NCBI RefSeq assembly: GCF_011752935.1
Contig: NZ_VWWO01000001.1
Coordinates: 2,418,001 to 2,482,000, forward strand
Direction: 5' to 3'
Length of the DNA: 64,000 nt
DNA from: Chitinophaga sp. Cy-1792
GTDB taxonomy: Bacteria; Bacteroidota; Bacteroidia; Chitinophagales; Chitinophagaceae
Every line of letters starts with the position of its first letter. The stretch's first letter is position 1. Under the pieces are notes generated by a model. That model did not search any database. It worked only from the letters and a program-made list of their open reading frames with translations, and was not told the origin of the DNA. A program made the position numbers and the translations under genes. This document shows positions 25,854-34,348 of this stretch, piece after piece.

Positions 25854-27506
25854 ATGAAGACACGTCTATCCACGTTGTTACTTTTGTTAATCTGTTTTTT
25901 ATCTGTCAGGGCACAAACGCCATTCCGGGTAGTTGGTTATATGCCAAGCTGGTCTGGTAGTGTAAGCAGTGTGCAGTACAGTAAGCTGACGCACATCAAT
26001 TATGCCTTTTTGTTACCCACTGCAACAGGAGGCTTGCAGGCAATCGACAACCCCAGCAAACTGCAGAGTCTTGTCAGTACCGCACATGCCAATAATGTGA
26101 AGGTGCTGATATCTGTTGGTGGCTGGAATAATGGCGATGACAGCGGCTTCGAGAGCCTGGCTGCCAACAGCAGCTACCGTACCACCTTTGTCAACAACAT
26201 GGTCAATTTTGTTAACCAGTATGGACTGGATGGAGTGGATATTGACTGGGAGTACCCGGATGCGGGTGCTTCTGCCAACAACTACATCTCCCTTATGACG
26301 CAACTCAGCACCACCATGCATAATAATGGTAAACTGCTGACAGGTGCTGTGGTGGGCACAGGAGGCGCCAGTATCCTCAGCAGTGCCTTTGCGCTGGTAG
26401 ACTTCTACAATCTGATGGCCTATGACTACAACAACTTTGATCACTCTACCTACACGTATGCCACACAGTCGGTGTCGTACTGGCTTGGTCGTGGGTTGCC
26501 GGCATCCAAACTGACGCTGGGTGTGCCTTTCTATGGCCGTCCTACCTGGGAATCGTTTGCGCAGCTGGTAGCCAGAGGAGCAGATCCCTATGCCGATGTA
26601 TTTGGTAATGTAGGATATAATGGCATCAATACGATCAAGCAGAAAACCAATCTGGCCTTTGATCAGGGCAGCGGTATCATGATCTGGGAGCTTTCGCAGG
26701 ATGTTACCGGCGCCAATTCACTGGTATCAGCGATTAATGACGTGGTAGTAGCGCGTAGTACGCCATCATCAGCGCCTATCGGCAAGGTGATTACGCTAAA
26801 AGGCAATAACGGGCTGTATGTAAGTGGAGAGAATGGCACCACCGCCATGACCTGCACCCGCGCTACGCCAGGTACCTGGGAACAGTTTTCCGTATTGGAT
26901 GCCGGCGGCGGCAAGATCGCATTGCGTTCTATGGCCAAGTATGTTTCTTCCGAAAACGGCACACAGGCTATTAACTGCAACCGTGCTACCGCGCAGGCCT
27001 GGGAGCAGTTTACCTGGATTACCAACAGTAATGGCACCATTTCATTGCTGTGTAACAATGGCGGCTATATCAGTTCTGAAAATGGCGCTGCAGCCATGAC
27101 CGCCAACAGGACAGCTAAAGGTACCTGGGAGTCATTTAACTATACCGTAGTGGGCAATGTAGTGGGATCTACGACAGCAGTTACCAGTGCCGCCGTTACC
27201 GCTAACCCTGCGCTGCAAATCGCTACCATGGCGCCAGATGCAGAGAAAGCTACTGTAAATCATACGCTGAATGTTTATCCTAACCCGGTAGTGGCAGGCG
27301 GTAATATTTATGTTAAGGTTCCTGACTATAGCGGCAAAAGCGCTATCAAAGCAGTACTGCTAAGTGCAGGCAGACAAGCGATTCAGCAGCAGCAGGAAAC
27401 CACTGCCAGCTTTACGGTGAAGGTGGGTAATGTGGCGGCAGGCACCTATTTCCTGGAAATATTCAGCGACGGTAAGCAGTATACGCAGAAGATCGTTGTT
27501 CAGTAA
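25854..27506 (+). CDS. Secreted GH18 chitinase with beta-trefoil repeats and a T9SS sorting tail
   Basis: 550 residues in four parts. A signal peptide (MKTRLSTLLLLLICFLSVRA) is followed by a GH18 barrel (about 23-300) with the catalytic DGVDIDWE at D126-E133, where E133 is the acid. Residues 305-445 hold three similar repeats (LKGNNGLYVSGENG, RSMAKYVSSENG, CNNGGYISSENG), a fascin-like beta-trefoil and possible carbohydrate-binding module. The C-terminus (about 470-550) has LNVYPNPVVAGG and GTYFLEIFSDGKQYTQKIVV, a type A T9SS sorting domain. It hydrolyses chitin outside the cell. Monocistronic, with its own -7 box and terminator. T9SS genes themselves are not in the window. Confidence 0.95.
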   Translation: MKTRLSTLLLLLICFLSVRAQTPFRVVGYMPSWSGSVSSVQYSKLTHINYAFLLPTATGGLQAIDNPSKLQSLVSTAHANNVKVLISVGGWNNGDDSGFESLAANSSYRTTFVNNMVNFVNQYGLDGVDIDWEYPDAGASANNYISLMTQLSTTMHNNGKLLTGAVVGTGGASILSSAFALVDFYNLMAYDYNNFDHSTYTYATQSVSYWLGRGLPASKLTLGVPFYGRPTWESFAQLVARGADPYADVFGNVGYNGINTIKQKTNLAFDQGSGIMIWELSQDVTGANSLVSAINDVVVARSTPSSAPIGKVITLKGNNGLYVSGENGTTAMTCTRATPGTWEQFSVLDAGGGKIALRSMAKYVSSENGTQAINCNRATAQAWEQFTWITNSNGTISLLCNNGGYISSENGAAAMTANRTAKGTWESFNYTVVGNVVGSTTAVTSAAVTANPALQIATMAPDAEKATVNHTLNVYPNPVVAGGNIYVKVPDYSGKSAIKAVLLSAGRQAIQQQQETTASFTVKVGNVAAGTYFLEIFSDGKQYTQKIVVQ

Positions 27507-27532
27507 TTTCTTTCCTCAGCCATAGTGTAGAA

Positions 27533-27561
27533 GCAGTCTCGATTCAGAGGCTGCTTTTTTT
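27533..27561 (+). terminator. Intrinsic terminator after the chitinase gene
   Basis: GCAGTCTC/GAGGCTGC (one T.G wobble) with loop GATTCA, followed by seven T. It touches the 3' end of the convergent DUF2200 gene. Confidence 0.85.
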
Positions 27562-27562
27562 A

Positions 27563-27925
27563 TCAGCTTCTCAATATCTTCTCCATCTTCTTACCTTTTG
27601 CCAGCTCATCTACGAGTTTATCCAGGTAACGGACTTTTTGTGTGAGCGGGTTTTCAATATCTTCTACGCGGTAGCCACAGATAACGCCGGTGATCAAACC
27701 CGCATTGGGGTTGAGTTTTGCCTTTTGAAAGAAGGTCTCAAACGTAGCTTTTTCCGCTATCAGCTCCAGTAATTTTGCATCACTGAAACCTGTCAGCCAG
27801 TGGATAACCTGATGCAGTTCCTCTTTGGTCCTGCCTTTCCGTTCTACCTTTGCCAGATAGGAAGGATATACGGAGGCAAATGTCATAGCGGCGATGCGCT
27901 GATCGTGGGAGTTTGAATTGTCCAT
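27563..27925 (-). CDS. DUF2200 protein
   Basis: 120 residues, DUF2200: RIAAMTFASVYPSYLAKVERKGRT and VIHWLTGFSDAKLLELI, then the conserved GLITGVICGYRVEDIENPL and VRYLDKLVDELAKGKKMEKIL. Small cytoplasmic helical protein, function unknown. It is convergent with the chitinase gene; the shared terminator lies at the boundary. Confidence 0.9.
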   Translation of the reverse strand: MDNSNSHDQRIAAMTFASVYPSYLAKVERKGRTKEELHQVIHWLTGFSDAKLLELIAEKATFETFFQKAKLNPNAGLITGVICGYRVEDIENPLTQKVRYLDKLVDELAKGKKMEKILRS

Positions 27926-28006
27926 ACAATTAGGTTTTGTGGATGGTTACTACGGTACAGGTCGAAATATTATGATTTCCTTAGCAATATTAACAAAAAG
28001 GATGGT

Positions 28007-28014
28007 TATCTTCA
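28007..28014 (+). promoter_or_regulatory. Possible -7 box 4 nt before a start codon
   Basis: TATCTTCA, one or two bases off TAnnTTTG, followed by TACC and the ATG at 28019. The spacing equals that at ubiX and at the 8823 lipoprotein gene. Confidence 0.3.
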
Positions 28015-28018
28015 TACC

Positions 28019-28561
28019 ATGAAACGCGCAATCATATTCATCGCAGTTTTAATGTCCGGCATGGCCGTAAAGGCGCAGCTCCCTGTATATCCGGGCGCAG
28101 CGTACAATACGCCGTCCATCCTGGGCAATACTGCCCCGGTAGCCGATTCTAATATCAACTACCATCCTAAGAAATGGTTTGTGACCAAATATACCGGCAT
28201 TTCCACCGGCATTATGGCATTTAAGGGTGGGTCGGTGAGTTATTTGTCTGCCCCGCTGGCGATGCAGCTCAACAGGAGGATTACGGATAATGTATACGCT
28301 TTCGGCGGACTATCGGTAACGCCCTATATGATGCATATGAATGGCGCCATGTTCCAGCCGGTAATGAATAAAGCCATTGGGTATGGGCCTATGCAGGGCC
28401 AGATGAACAATACCGGTATTAATCCCGCCGCTAATGTTGGCCTGATGTATATCAGTAAGGATAAGACCTTCTCTATTTCCGGCAGTGTAAGCGTTAGCAG
28501 AAGTAATTATTATGGTTATGGCTATGCGCCTTATGGGGCGGGGCCATTCAGTACCTTTTAA
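28019..28561 (+). CDS. Secreted or outer-membrane protein, unknown function
   Basis: 180 residues. Signal peptide MKRAIIFIAVLMSGMAVKAQ. The mature part alternates short strands with Gly/Asn/Tyr (TKYTGISTGIMAFKGGSVSY, RITDNVYAFGGLSVTPYMMH) and ends YYGYGYAPYGAGPFSTF. This looks like a small beta-barrel or surface protein, but no family is recognised. Met-rich mid-region (MMHMNGAMFQPVMNK and PMQGQMNNTG) is unusual and could bind metal; that is speculation. Followed by a bidirectional terminator. Confidence 0.7.
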   Translation: MKRAIIFIAVLMSGMAVKAQLPVYPGAAYNTPSILGNTAPVADSNINYHPKKWFVTKYTGISTGIMAFKGGSVSYLSAPLAMQLNRRITDNVYAFGGLSVTPYMMHMNGAMFQPVMNKAIGYGPMQGQMNNTGINPAANVGLMYISKDKTFSISGSVSVSRSNYYGYGYAPYGAGPFSTF

Positions 28562-28581
28562 AGCATAGAACTGATTATATT

Positions 28582-28620
28582 AAAATGCCCTCCTCCGCCT
28601 TCGGCAGAGTAGGGCATTTT
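28582..28620. terminator. Bidirectional intrinsic terminator
   Basis: AAAATGCCCT...CGCC pairs with GGC...AGGGCATTTT around TTC, then TTTTGTTTGTTTT. It separates the gene ending at 28561 from the convergent gene ending at 28663. Confidence 0.8.
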
Positions 28621-28662
28621 GTTTGTTTTAATGAGCGGCGGGTGGGCGCTTCGCTTATGTTT

Positions 28663-30567
28663 TTAGATGGTCATGAGGTGGATTTCTCCTTCCGGTCCTG
28701 AAATCTCAAAGGGGATAGCTTCCAGTCCCGGTACATAATTGAATATGCGTTTGTATTCCATTATATCGAATCTGGGGGGTGATTTTGCAGTTATTATTAC
28801 TTTTCCTCCGGGCTTTGTTACCTGGCAGGAATAGTCATTTATCATTTTCATTTTTTCATTGGAAGATGATATCAGCGGGAGTACAAATTTTGTAGGCAGA
28901 TGATTTTTAGTACACTGATATTTTATCTGTAGGCCATGATCTGAAAATATATAGGTGATGTCCGCTGCTATTTCAACGCCATCAGGCAGTTGCTGGTTCT
29001 TATCTTTTAATACGGATTTCGTATATACGACAACGTTATTACCTTCTTTTTCACAATGCATAGTGGCATTCAGGTCCTGTATATTCGTATAGGTAACACC
29101 GTTATATGTTACCTCCAGTCGCGGAGTTAGCGGCATGGCGTGGTACTTGTCGGGTTGCATGTTATCTGCTTCCCACAGCTGGTATTCGTTCATGCTGGCA
29201 CATAGCAGCACCCCCATTTTTTTATGCCATAGCATAGTGAGTGCTCCGCCGGAAGCATGGCCGGCTTTAAAATCCTTGTAATTTCTATCGTATACGGTAA
29301 CAGTTGCCCTTAGGCTGTCGGTGGCTACCAGCGTGGTTTGTATGTCTTCTATGAATGTGATCGGTTCGGCGGATTCTCTTGGCAGCAGGATTTTTTCCGG
29401 CTTTTTAGCAGGCACGGTATATTTTTTTTCGAGAATGGTGGCCAGTGCTTTAGCATGTGTAAACGTATGGTGCAGGCATGGTGTGAGTCCGTGATCATAT
29501 TCATGCGGGCCGCCGTAGAGGATGCCGTTATGTGTGTTTTGCTGCATCAGGCGTGTGTTCTGCAGCGCAGCCTTATAGAACGCCGGATCTTTATGTGCCA
29601 GCAAGGCATAGGCGGGCTGGCAGCCATCAGAGGTTCTGCTGCCCCAGTAGGTCCATTTATAATTGCGGGTACCCCAGCTGTTGTCCCATCCACCATCCGG
29701 CAGCATGAACTGCAGGTGCGATTTCATGGAAGTGCAAACTACCTCGAGGAGTTCCTCGTTTTTGGTATGCATGGCATACTGCACCAGCGCCGGCAGAGAT
29801 TCTTCCACGTTGTAGCCCAGGTCTACACTGTAGCAGCCTTTGGGGCTGGGTGTATTGATAGGGCCACCTTCGCCGCTGAGCAGGTGATTGTTTTTAGTAA
29901 AATATTTCAGTGCATCATCAGCGAGGGCTTTGGCTTTCTGGCTGTAACGCGGCACGGATAGGAGTTCGTCCAGTAATGTCAACGCGTAGGTGGCAGATAC
30001 CGGGTAGTTGATATTACCATATGTTACGGAGAAGTTATTGCAGATATAATCCCCGCTTTTATGGAGTCTGTCGCGGATTTGTTGTTTGAAACCGGTATCG
30101 AGCAGCTGATCGTAATGCAGTAATGTTTCTGCCAGTGCGATGGTGGTGAATACGGTTGTTCCTTTCCAGGAGCCGGGTTTTGGTTCGTTGAACCAGGAGC
30201 CGTCGTCCTGGGAAACGGTGCGTTCCATCCATTGGTACAGTAACACGGACGCATCTACGTAGGCGTGGTTGCCGGTATGCGCGGCGAGGTACATGAATGG
30301 GAATATCGTGTCGGCGCTGCGGCCATGGACCTGATTTTCAGCGGGGTAGATGAGCGTGCCGTAATGTGGACTGCTGCTATCTTTCACCTGCATGGATAAC
30401 AGGGTTTTTCCCCAGAGCGCTAATAAATCGCTGCTGACATCGTGTAGTGGGTCATCTGCCGAAGGCGAAGACGAAGGAAAAGCCATACCGGGGCCTGCGT
30501 ACAAACTCCCGATGATACCCGTGGCGCCTATGGCTGTATTGCTGATAAATCTTCTTCTTGATAACAT
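28663..30567 (-). CDS. Tat-exported alpha/alpha-barrel protein, putative polysaccharide lyase or hydrolase
   Basis: 634 residues. The N-terminus MLSRRRFISNTAIGATGIIG carries a twin-arginine signal (SRRRF). Residues about 50-400 are helical hairpins of an alpha/alpha toroid: SADTIFPFMYLAAHTGNHAY, NVEESLPALVQYAMHTKN, PDGGWDNSWGTRNYKWTYWG. The C-terminal 230 residues are beta-rich. This two-domain plan recalls polysaccharide lyases and some glycosidases, with Asp, His, Tyr and Trp available in GWDNSWGTRNYKW and GGPHEYDHGLTPCLHH. I cannot name a PL or GH family. It stands alone, not in a SusCD locus. Confidence 0.7.
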   Translation of the reverse strand: MLSRRRFISNTAIGATGIIGSLYAGPGMAFPSSSPSADDPLHDVSSDLLALWGKTLLSMQVKDSSSPHYGTLIYPAENQVHGRSADTIFPFMYLAAHTGNHAYVDASVLLYQWMERTVSQDDGSWFNEPKPGSWKGTTVFTTIALAETLLHYDQLLDTGFKQQIRDRLHKSGDYICNNFSVTYGNINYPVSATYALTLLDELLSVPRYSQKAKALADDALKYFTKNNHLLSGEGGPINTPSPKGCYSVDLGYNVEESLPALVQYAMHTKNEELLEVVCTSMKSHLQFMLPDGGWDNSWGTRNYKWTYWGSRTSDGCQPAYALLAHKDPAFYKAALQNTRLMQQNTHNGILYGGPHEYDHGLTPCLHHTFTHAKALATILEKKYTVPAKKPEKILLPRESAEPITFIEDIQTTLVATDSLRATVTVYDRNYKDFKAGHASGGALTMLWHKKMGVLLCASMNEYQLWEADNMQPDKYHAMPLTPRLEVTYNGVTYTNIQDLNATMHCEKEGNNVVVYTKSVLKDKNQQLPDGVEIAADITYIFSDHGLQIKYQCTKNHLPTKFVLPLISSSNEKMKMINDYSCQVTKPGGKVIITAKSPPRFDIMEYKRIFNYVPGLEAIPFEISGPEGEIHLMTI

Positions 30568-30596
30568 ATCTTACGCGGAATAGTGGGGTAAGATAT
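30566..30596. promoter_or_regulatory. Inverted repeat overlapping the start of the Tat-protein gene
   Basis: ATATCTTAC (30566-30574) and GTAAGATAT (30588-30596) are perfect arms of 9 bp separated by 13 nt. The left arm overlaps the ATG (30567-30565) of the minus-strand gene. Could be an operator or an mRNA hairpin that hides the ribosome-binding site. Confidence 0.35.
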
Positions 30597-30719
30597 TGTA
30601 TCTGCCTAAGAAAAGAGAAATATTCTGATGAATTGCCTTCTGTAAATTTTACTGCTACAGGAAACGATATTTTTATATATTACCGGCATTATTCAGAAAA
30701 GTACATAAAGACACACGTT

Positions 30720-31274
30720 ATGCACGCATTGCCAGACATCTTCCCTGTATTAATAACCAGTAGGTTAGCACTACAAGCTATTTCCATGGATATGCTGGAA
30801 GAGATCTATTATATTTTCAGTGATCCGCAGGTGGTGAAGTTTTATAATCTACGGCCGTTGGCGGGCAGGGGAAAGGCGATGGAGCTGATACAATATTTCC
30901 AGAAACGTTTTAAGGAGAAAGAGGGCATACGCTGGGCGATTACGATTAAAGATACGCAGCACGTTATAGGTACGATCGGTATCAATAAATTCGATAAAAA
31001 CAATCATCGGTGTACGATAGGCTATGACCTTGCCAGTAACTGGTGGAAGCGCGGGTATATGTCGGAGGCGCTGCATGGTTTCCTGGAATATGTTTTCAAG
31101 ACGCTGGATGTCAACAGGGTAGAGGCGGAAGTGATGAAAGATAATGCAGATTCCTGTTTATTGCTGGAGAAGCATGGCTTTGTGCGGGAGGGTTTGCTGA
31201 GGGACCATATGTACTGGCAGGAGCAGTATCATGATATGTATATGTATGCTATCCTGAAGAAGGATTTTCAATAA
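30720..31274 (+). CDS. GNAT-family N-acetyltransferase (RimJ/RimL-like)
   Basis: 184 residues from the ATG at 30720 (MHALPDIFPVLITSRLALQAI). An upstream in-frame ATG at 30558 would add 54 residues of low quality. It has the RimJ/L-type layout: LTSRLALQ, HVIGTIGINKFDKNNHRCTIGYDL, WKRGYMSEALHGFLEYVF (acetyl-CoA pyrophosphate loop), VEAEVMKDNADSCLLLEKHGFVREG and HDMYMYAIL. It acetylates a protein N-terminus or small molecule; the substrate is not known. Convergent with the response regulator gene. Confidence 0.88.
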   Translation: MHALPDIFPVLITSRLALQAISMDMLEEIYYIFSDPQVVKFYNLRPLAGRGKAMELIQYFQKRFKEKEGIRWAITIKDTQHVIGTIGINKFDKNNHRCTIGYDLASNWWKRGYMSEALHGFLEYVFKTLDVNRVEAEVMKDNADSCLLLEKHGFVREGLLRDHMYWQEQYHDMYMYAILKKDFQ

Positions 31275-31275
31275 T

Positions 31276-31301
31276 GGGCTGACGGGCGGGCCTGTCAGCC
31301 C
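31276..31301. terminator. Weak hairpin between convergent genes
   Basis: GGGCTGAC (31276-31283) pairs with GTCAGCCC (31294-31301) around 10 nt. No T-tract, so termination here is doubtful without other factors. Confidence 0.4.
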
Positions 31302-31310
31302 TGTAATATG

Positions 31311-31982
31311 TTAAGGTAGTTTGTCGAGCAGGACGATGCCGTGTTTGAGGGCATACGTCACTAATCCCACCCTTGTTTTCACCTGTAATTTAGCGAAGAG
31401 GCTATCGCGGTACCCATCGATGGTACGGGCGCTGAGGCACATCTGATCAGCGATTTCCTTATAGGTAAGCTCTGTGCATACGAGTTTAAGGAAGGTGATT
31501 TCCCTGTCGGAGAGGTTGGTAGCGAATTTGGTTGTATTACCTTCTTCTTCCGCTTCGTTGATGGAGTGGATGAGTTTTCCCGTTACCATTTCTGAGTAGT
31601 AGTACCCTTTGGTATGGAGGGAGTTCATGGCATCCCTGAGTTCGGCGGGTTCGCTGTCTTTCAGGATATAGCCTTTGGCGCCGGCTTTGAACATCCGAAC
31701 GATGGATTGTTCATTGTCGTACATGGAGAGGGATAGTACTTTGACGCCGGGGTGGTTTTTCTTCAGCCATGCGCAAGTTTCGTAGCCGTCCATTTCGGGC
31801 ATATTGATATCGAGTAGTACGATATCGGGGAGTTGGTCGGGTTGGAGCATAGCGATGAATTCCTTTCCGTTATTGGCTTCAAACAGCAGGGAAAAGTTAT
31901 CGAAGCTGGCGATAAGTGTTGCCAGTCCTTTACGGAAAAGGACGTGGTCATCTACCAGCACAATAGTTACTTTATTGTTCAT
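31311..31982 (-). CDS. NarL/LuxR-type response regulator
   Basis: 223 residues. Receiver domain (1-125): acidic pair DD11-12, phospho-acceptor D58 in DIVLLDINMPEMDG, Lys in GYILKDSEP. The C-terminal LuxR helix-turn-helix (about 160-215) reads LSDREITFLKLVCTELTYKEIADQM and SARTIDGYRDSLFAKL. Phosphorylated by the histidine kinase whose gene overlaps it by 4 bp. Regulated genes are unknown. Confidence 0.93.
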   Translation of the reverse strand: MNNKVTIVLVDDHVLFRKGLATLIASFDNFSLLFEANNGKEFIAMLQPDQLPDIVLLDINMPEMDGYETCAWLKKNHPGVKVLSLSMYDNEQSIVRMFKAGAKGYILKDSEPAELRDAMNSLHTKGYYYSEMVTGKLIHSINEAEEEGNTTKFATNLSDREITFLKLVCTELTYKEIADQMCLSARTIDGYRDSLFAKLQVKTRVGLVTYALKHGIVLLDKLP

Positions 31983-32776
31983 TGATGGTTTTCTATGACC
32001 GTAAGATACGGTATTTTTATCGTGATGGCCGTACCTTTTGGAACATCGGCTATCTGGAGGTCGGCGCCAATCAGGCTGCTTCTTTTGCGCATGCTGCGCA
32101 GGCCGAGTCCGGAGGATTCTCCCTGTAGGATGGCTGGTGGTATCCCGTTGCCGTTGTCGGCGATTTCGAGGAGGCAGTTATCCTGGAAGAAGTTGACATT
32201 CACATCAATGATAGTGGCATGGGCATGTTTGATGATGTTGTTGAGCACTTCCTGGAAGATGCGGAAGAGGATCAGTTCTTTGTTGGCTTCCATTCTTACG
32301 GGCATGCCTTCAATTTTATAATTGACTTCGTAGGCGCCTGTTTTGCGTACCATTTCCAGTTCCTGTGCGATGCCGGCGCAGAGGCCTTTTTCGGAGATCA
32401 TGTCCGTATCGAGGCTTTTGGAGAGGTTTCTAAGGTCGTGAATAGCTTTGGAAAGCAGTTGTTTAGAGTCCTGAAGTTTTTCGTCCAGTCCGGGTACATT
32501 GGCAACGCTCATGGTGCCCATGTTTAGTTTGACCAGGCTAAGTACCTGGCCGATATTGTCATGGATTTCCTGGGAGATATTTTTCTGGGTTTGTTCTTTA
32601 ATTTCCAGTTGGGCGCGCAGGAGTTCCTGATCGAAGGCTGATTTAAGTTGTTGTTTTTCCTGCGCGTGTGCTGCTCTTCTGCGTAGGTATATCATCCAGA
32701 AAGCGATGATAAAGCTGATTAGCAGGAGGAACAGCAGGGTTGCCATGACTATGCTTAAGATGATATCATTTTCCAT
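31979..32776 (-). CDS. NarX-type sensor histidine kinase (HisKA_3)
   Basis: 265 residues. One transmembrane helix (about 8-30) with almost no periplasmic part, a coiled coil, then the HisKA_3 dimerisation region with H72 in SQEIHDNIGQVLSLVKLN, and the ATPase domain with NNIIKHAHA (N box), ADNGNGIP and GLGLRSMRKR. It phosphorylates the LuxR-type regulator encoded downstream (4-bp overlap). With no sensor domain of its own, it may take input from the upstream multi-pass membrane protein, whose gene overlaps its start by 11 bp. Confidence 0.92.
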   Translation of the reverse strand: MENDIILSIVMATLLFLLLISFIIAFWMIYLRRRAAHAQEKQQLKSAFDQELLRAQLEIKEQTQKNISQEIHDNIGQVLSLVKLNMGTMSVANVPGLDEKLQDSKQLLSKAIHDLRNLSKSLDTDMISEKGLCAGIAQELEMVRKTGAYEVNYKIEGMPVRMEANKELILFRIFQEVLNNIIKHAHATIIDVNVNFFQDNCLLEIADNGNGIPPAILQGESSGLGLRSMRKRSSLIGADLQIADVPKGTAITIKIPYLTVIENHQ

Positions 32777-33506
32777 TTGCGCTTTGATAAATTACTTTGG
32801 CCTGATGGGTTTTATGGTTTTTCCAGATACCTATGGTAAACAGGACATACATGGTGATATTAAAGATGCTTTGTATGGTCCAGAGTTTAGTTGTTACAGA
32901 ATCCGGGTGTATTTTGATATACTGCCACAGGGAAAATACCAGCATCGTACAGGGTGCGTACAGTAAGATTCCTGTGAGATACCAGAAGAAAGGAGAGCCA
33001 ATGCGTATGCCGTCGGTGATTTCGTACTGGTCCAGGATGATCAGGAGGATCCAGATGGTATATACCAGGTTGTTGACGGATACTGCTTCGCTGATAAAGC
33101 GAGTGGACAAACCAAACCAGATAACAGCTAAGATATTGAAAACGGTTACTAGTACTGTTGTGATAATAAATATTTTCTTTCTGCCCGGATTGATGACTTT
33201 TGGATATAACAGGCAGCAGATCAATGTAATTTCTAAAATTGTATAAAGATTATAAGTAAAATTCAAGAGGGGGCCGGCGTCCATAAATGCCCTTAGTAAC
33301 TGAGGGATAGCGGCCAGTGCCACTATCCCCAGTATTATCATTGAGTCCCGTGACAGGGATCTGATAAAGTAAAGGCCTGCCAGCAAGGGGCATATAACGA
33401 TCCATATTGAAATTTCGCTCAAAACATCCTGTAACTGCATAAGACCACTGGTAAACTGAAACGGTATGGTAATTATGCAAAATACGCAAGTTGTGAGGAA
33501 AAACAT
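32766..33506 (-). CDS. Multi-pass membrane protein, likely sensor partner of the kinase
   Basis: 246 residues with about seven hydrophobic segments (VFCIITIPFQFTSGLM, IWIVICPLLAGLYFI, SMIILGIVALAAIPQLL, FIITTVLVTVFNILAVIW, IWILLIILDQYEI, LTGILLYAPCTMLVFSLW, SIFNITMYVLFTIGIW). It fits the 7TM sensor-like pattern. The gene overlaps the histidine kinase by 11 bp, so they are translationally coupled. It may be the signal-receiving subunit of this two-component system. No recognised family. Confidence 0.65.
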   Translation of the reverse strand: MFFLTTCVFCIITIPFQFTSGLMQLQDVLSEISIWIVICPLLAGLYFIRSLSRDSMIILGIVALAAIPQLLRAFMDAGPLLNFTYNLYTILEITLICCLLYPKVINPGRKKIFIITTVLVTVFNILAVIWFGLSTRFISEAVSVNNLVYTIWILLIILDQYEITDGIRIGSPFFWYLTGILLYAPCTMLVFSLWQYIKIHPDSVTTKLWTIQSIFNITMYVLFTIGIWKNHKTHQAKVIYQSANGK

Positions 33507-33519
33507 TAATATGGGGTCA

Positions 33520-34002
33520 TTAAACTAAATTGATATTTGTAACATTGGTTGCTGGTGGATGTTCCAGACCCACAGGATCTGTAGGATCGCCCACTTTTGA
33601 AGTACCTTTTTTAGACTGCGGAAGGAGGCCGGTAGCTAACACGGTAGAACCGTTGGTTTCTTCTCCATTGCTATCTTTCAGCAGGGTGCAAGGGATGATC
33701 ATAACGGTAGGATCTCCTTTTTGAAATGCGGTGGATTTTTCTGAATGGGCACCTGCAATGACCATGTAATAAGGTGCCTCCGATTCGATCAGCTGCAGTA
33801 ATTCTGCTTTGCTGAACAGGAAACCATTCTGGTTACCCAGGTAATAATGTGTTACTGTTGGCTCGTGAAGAATGCCGGTGGCGATTTTTAATGGCAAGTC
33901 CATTTTATCAACGCATTCTTTACGGGTATTCAGGATAGCGCGTGCTTCTTCTAATGAAATTGGCTTTCCTCCAAATGTTACATTTGATGATGACATCAGC
34001 AT
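33520..34002 (-). CDS. Hypothetical cytoplasmic protein upstream of the two-component genes
   Basis: 160 residues from the ATG at 34002 (MLMSSSNVTFGGKPISLEEA; an ATG at 33996 is also possible). A longer frame to 34164 crosses a terminator hairpin, so it is not used. Central segment: LFSKAELLQLIESEAPYYMVIAGAHSEKST and VMIIPCTLL. The C-terminus is Pro/Thr/Asn-rich (KKGTSKVGDPTDPVGLEHPP). No family recognised. Only 13 bp from the membrane protein gene, so it probably heads the four-gene operon 34002-31311. Confidence 0.6.
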   Translation of the reverse strand: MLMSSSNVTFGGKPISLEEARAILNTRKECVDKMDLPLKIATGILHEPTVTHYYLGNQNGFLFSKAELLQLIESEAPYYMVIAGAHSEKSTAFQKGDPTVMIIPCTLLKDSNGEETNGSTVLATGLLPQSKKGTSKVGDPTDPVGLEHPPATNVTNINLV

Positions 34003-34059
34003 GAATGTTTTAGGGTGATCAAAAAGTAAGCTGGTAAAATATATAAAAAAGTGATAATT

Positions 34060-34101
34060 TAAAAAGAAAGGGGATGAAGAACGTTTTATTTTCCCATCCC
34101 C
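34060..34101 (-). terminator. Intrinsic terminator for the small minus-strand gene
   Basis: GGGGATG (34070-34076) pairs with CATCCCC (34095-34101). On the minus strand it is followed by TTTCTTTTT. It lies just past the stop of the gene at 34130-34348, supporting that gene being transcribed. Confidence 0.65.
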
Positions 34102-34129
34102 CATAAAAGTGGAGAGCAAACAACGGGCG

Positions 34130-34348
34130 CTAGTACGACAGCGCCGGGTAGGCAACAACATCACTGTGTTGCTCAGATTGAACAGTTGGTGACCTATCTA
34201 GTGAAATATTGTTAAGTGTATTATACGTGCGGTCCGCAACATTTTTCTCCTCCTTTGCAGTACGACGGACCTCTTTCTTTGCCTGGACATGCAGGTATAT
34301 TGCCAGGTGGCCAAGGATCAAAAGTAACAGGATAAATAAGCGTTTCAT
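34130..34348 (-). CDS. Small membrane-anchored or secreted peptide
   Basis: 72 residues: MKRLFILLLLILGHLAIYLH is a signal-anchor or uncleaved signal helix, followed by VQAKKEVRRTAKEEKNVADR and a Ser/Thr-rich tail. A dedicated terminator lies downstream. No homologue recognised. Probably real, but the evidence is modest. Confidence 0.5.
   Translation of the reverse strand: MKRLFILLLLILGHLAIYLHVQAKKEVRRTAKEEKNVADRTYNTLNNISLDRSPTVQSEQHSDVVAYPALSY

Noticed and set aside
7122..30586. A shared 12-mer, GCGGAATAGTGG, at about 7122 and 30575.
   Set aside because: Chance matches of 12 bases are expected in a window of this size; flanks do not match.
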